Origin: Ascidiaceihabitans sp047624005
GTDB lineage: Bacteria; Pseudomonadota; Alphaproteobacteria; Rhodobacterales; Rhodobacteraceae
Assembly: GCA_047624005.1 (NCBI GenBank)
Contig: JBLHPE010000117.1
Span: 1 to 8,015 of the forward strand
Reading direction: 5' to 3'
Length of the DNA stretch: 8,015 nucleotides
A program made the position numbers and the translations under genes. Under the pieces are notes generated by a model. The model saw only the letters and a program-made list of their open reading frames with translations, did not search any database and had not been told where the DNA came from. Shown in pieces: positions 6,169 through 8,015 of this stretch. Positions within the stretch are counted from its first letter, which is position 1; each line of letters opens with the position of its first letter.

Positions 6169-8015
6169 TTACAAAGTAATCCTGAACCGTGCAAATCCGT
6201 CGGGCCCATCGCCAGCCTCTTCAATATTTATGTCGACTTGATCCAAATAGGCCTCCGCAGCTGGTCCTGTGTCAAACAAAACACTTGTCCCTTCCATAGG
6301 CTTAAAGGACCAGTTGCCGTCGGCGCGTGGGCTAATGGTGCCTTGTTCTACGATGTAACGTACGATCACATCGCGGTTTGTATCAGGGCCTTCAAAGACG
6401 GTCGTTTCAGGCGTTGCGCCGGGGAAACTACCACCGCCGCCAGCACGGTAATTGTTGGTGGCAATGATGAATTCAGCCTCCATATCCAACGGCGTTCCGT
6501 TAAAGCTTAAGTCCACAATACGTGAGGCAGCTGCATCTATAAGCACGCCTTTAGTGTCATATTTAGAAGGTTGTGACAGATCGATCTGATAAGTTACCCC
6601 GTCAATCACATCAAAATTATAGCTTGGGAAGCTTGGATTAAGCAGTACGACATCCTGCGCCCCCAAGGCCACTTGGTTGAATATACCAGCGGAGCGCTCG
6701 AGCCAGTCTTTCACTTGCAGGCCGGTCACGCGCACGGCACGCGCAGTGTTGGGGTATAGATATAAATCTGAGACGTTCTTGATCGCCACGTCGCCCTTAG
6801 GCACATCAGTGAAGTATTCTGGCCCACCTCGACCACCGGCCTTGAAAGGGGCGGCTGCTGACAAGATTGGTAAGCCTTCGTGCTCGGTGCCCTTCATCAT
6901 CTGTTCAATGTACCAGAGCTGGGCGATGGAGACGATTTGAACTGAAGGATCGTCTGCTACCAATGCAAAATAGCTGTGCAATGGCGCATCGGTTTTACCA
7001 ACCGCGCGGCGCACATAAGCCAGCGTCTCGTCATGTTCCGTCTGAACCGAGGCCAAAATGGCATCGTCGCTTTCAACCAATGCGGTGGTTGAACGATCCT
7101 CATTGCGCATCGAGATTGGCCGCGCTTCAGATTCAGAAGATACCACGCGCCATTCATTGCCGTCTTTTTCAATCAGCAAATCGATCAACCCCATGTGGCT
7201 GCCCCAGAACCCGCCCATGCAAGCAGGTGTGCCCATCAAAGTGCCCGCATCCACATCAGCCCCAGCAAAGTCTGCGTAAGTCGGGGAGGGGAAAATTAGG
7301 TGGCTGTGACCCGTAAGGATGGCGTCGATGCCTTCCATTCCAGCCAATGGAATGGACGCGTTTTCCATACCTTCTGACGCGTCGGCCGATCCAATTCCGG
7401 AATGTGACAGGGCGATAATGATGTCGGCCCCTTCTTCTTTGATCTGCGGTAAGTAGGCTTTTGCGGTTTCTAGAATATCGCGGGCTTCTACGTTACCTTC
7501 AAGATGGCGACGGTCCCAGCCCATGACTTGGGGTGGCACAAAGCCAATCAACCCCACTTTGATGTTATGTTCGGCACCAGTTCCATCCGTGACTTTGTGA
7601 TCAAGGATGACATATGGCGGAATCAGCGTTTTGTCTTTTGTCGGATCGCTGCCTATTTTTAGCGCGATATTTGCATTCACCACTGGGAAGTTTGCACCAG
7701 CCAGCGACTTCATTAAGAAATCTAATCCATAGTTGAATTCGTGATTGCCCAAGGTAGATGCATCAAAGCCCAATGTGTTCATGGCTTGAATCACGGGGTG
7801 CGTATCGCCCTCTTTCATGCCGCGTTCATATGCGATGTAATCGCCCATTGGATTGCCCTGTAAGAAGTCACCATTATCGATGAGAAGAGAGTTGGTGGCT
7901 TCATCGCGGATCGCCTTGATCAGGGATGCAGTTCGGGCCAATCCAATAGTATCGCGTGGTTTGTCAGCGTAATAATCGTAAGGGAAAACATGCACATGCA
8001 AGTCGGTGGTTTCCA
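6169..8015 (-). CDS. cpdB: Bifunctional 2',3'-cyclic-nucleotide 2'-phosphodiesterase / 3'-nucleotidase CpdB, N-terminus cut by the window edge
   Basis: About 615 residues are visible, ending at TAA (6171-6169). Only the signal peptide and first few residues seem to be missing, since E. coli CpdB is about 647 with its signal. The frame is open through the right edge, where ETTDLHVH carries the first metal motif; the TTG at 8001 lies inside this motif and is not a true start. The metallophosphoesterase domain keeps its metal ligands: D and H of DLH (8004-7996), GDFLQG (D at 7869-7867), GNHE (N at 7746-7744), LSHSG (H at 7404-7402) and GHSH (7308-7300). The C-terminal 5'-nucleotidase domain has ATNNYRAGGGGSFPG (about 6417-6459), the nucleoside-binding signature. 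In the family the enzyme is periplasmic and converts 2',3'-cyclic nucleotides from RNA decay to 3'-nucleotides, then to nucleosides and phosphate. It converges on the ugp operon and has its own promoter outside the window. A related 5'-nucleotidase is less likely because of the YDYYADKP motif. Confidence 0.93.
   Translation of the reverse strand, partial: ETTDLHVHVFPYDYYADKPRDTIGLARTASLIKAIRDEATNSLLIDNGDFLQGNPMGDYIAYERGMKEGDTHPVIQAMNTLGFDASTLGNHEFNYGLDFLMKSLAGANFPVVNANIALKIGSDPTKDKTLIPPYVILDHKVTDGTGAEHNIKVGLIGFVPPQVMGWDRRHLEGNVEARDILETAKAYLPQIKEEGADIIIALSHSGIGSADASEGMENASIPLAGMEGIDAILTGHSHLIFPSPTYADFAGADVDAGTLMGTPACMGGFWGSHMGLIDLLIEKDGNEWRVVSSESEARPISMRNEDRSTTALVESDDAILASVQTEHDETLAYVRRAVGKTDAPLHSYFALVADDPSVQIVSIAQLWYIEQMMKGTEHEGLPILSAAAPFKAGGRGGPEYFTDVPKGDVAIKNVSDLYLYPNTARAVRVTGLQVKDWLERSAGIFNQVALGAQDVVLLNPSFPSYNFDVIDGVTYQIDLSQPSKYDTKGVLIDAAASRIVDLSFNGTPLDMEAEFIIATNNYRAGGGGSFPGATPETTVFEGPDTNRDVIVRYIVEQGTISPRADGNWSFKPMEGTSVLFDTGPAAEAYLDQVDINIEEAGDGPDGFARFRITL

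Noticed and set aside
6867..7316. 149-codon open frame on the + strand
   Set aside because: It is antisense to the conserved cpdB catalytic region, and its Pro/Arg/Cys-rich translation resembles no protein family I know.

Overview
The window looks like a chromosomal segment of an alphaproteobacterium, most likely a marine Rhodobacterales (Roseobacter-type) organism. I infer this from protein character (a CoxM-like subunit, a Ugp transporter and CpdB, all with alphaproteobacterial flavour), moderate base composition, compact gene packing and GC-rich stem-loops followed by short T tracts. No tool was run, so the taxonomic call is inference.

Layout, left to right. The window opens inside the 3' end of a molybdenum-hydroxylase FAD subunit (CoxM/CutM type, + strand), closed by a hairpin terminator. 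A gap of about 390 bases follows with no convincing gene. Next is a complete LysR-type regulator on the - strand (836-1735). A 177-base divergent control region separates it from a complete sn-glycerol-3-phosphate / glycerophosphodiester ABC importer on the + strand, in the order ugpB-ugpA-ugpE-ugpC (1913-6092). The importer ends at a terminator. Convergent to it, on the - strand, is a nearly complete periplasmic 2',3'-cyclic-nucleotide phosphodiesterase / 3'-nucleotidase (cpdB), whose N-terminal end lies beyond the right edge.

How the genes fit together. UgpB would capture glycerol-3-phosphate or glycerophosphodiesters in the periplasm, UgpA and UgpE form the channel and UgpC hydrolyses ATP. 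CpdB releases phosphate and nucleosides from RNA breakdown products in the same compartment. The neighbourhood therefore reads as scavenging of organic phosphate. Two control features stand out. First, a perfect TATAAC-N5-GTTATA inverted repeat with LysR T-N11-A geometry overlaps a good sigma-70-like promoter for the regulator and sits where a LysR protein could activate ugpB; I see no Pho box there. Second, a strong stem-loop between ugpB and ugpA would make the binding protein more abundant than the membrane subunits.

I do not see evidence of a previously undescribed system. There is no mobile element, CRISPR array, RNA gene or toxin-antitoxin-like pair that I can support. The points worth a second look concern regulation.
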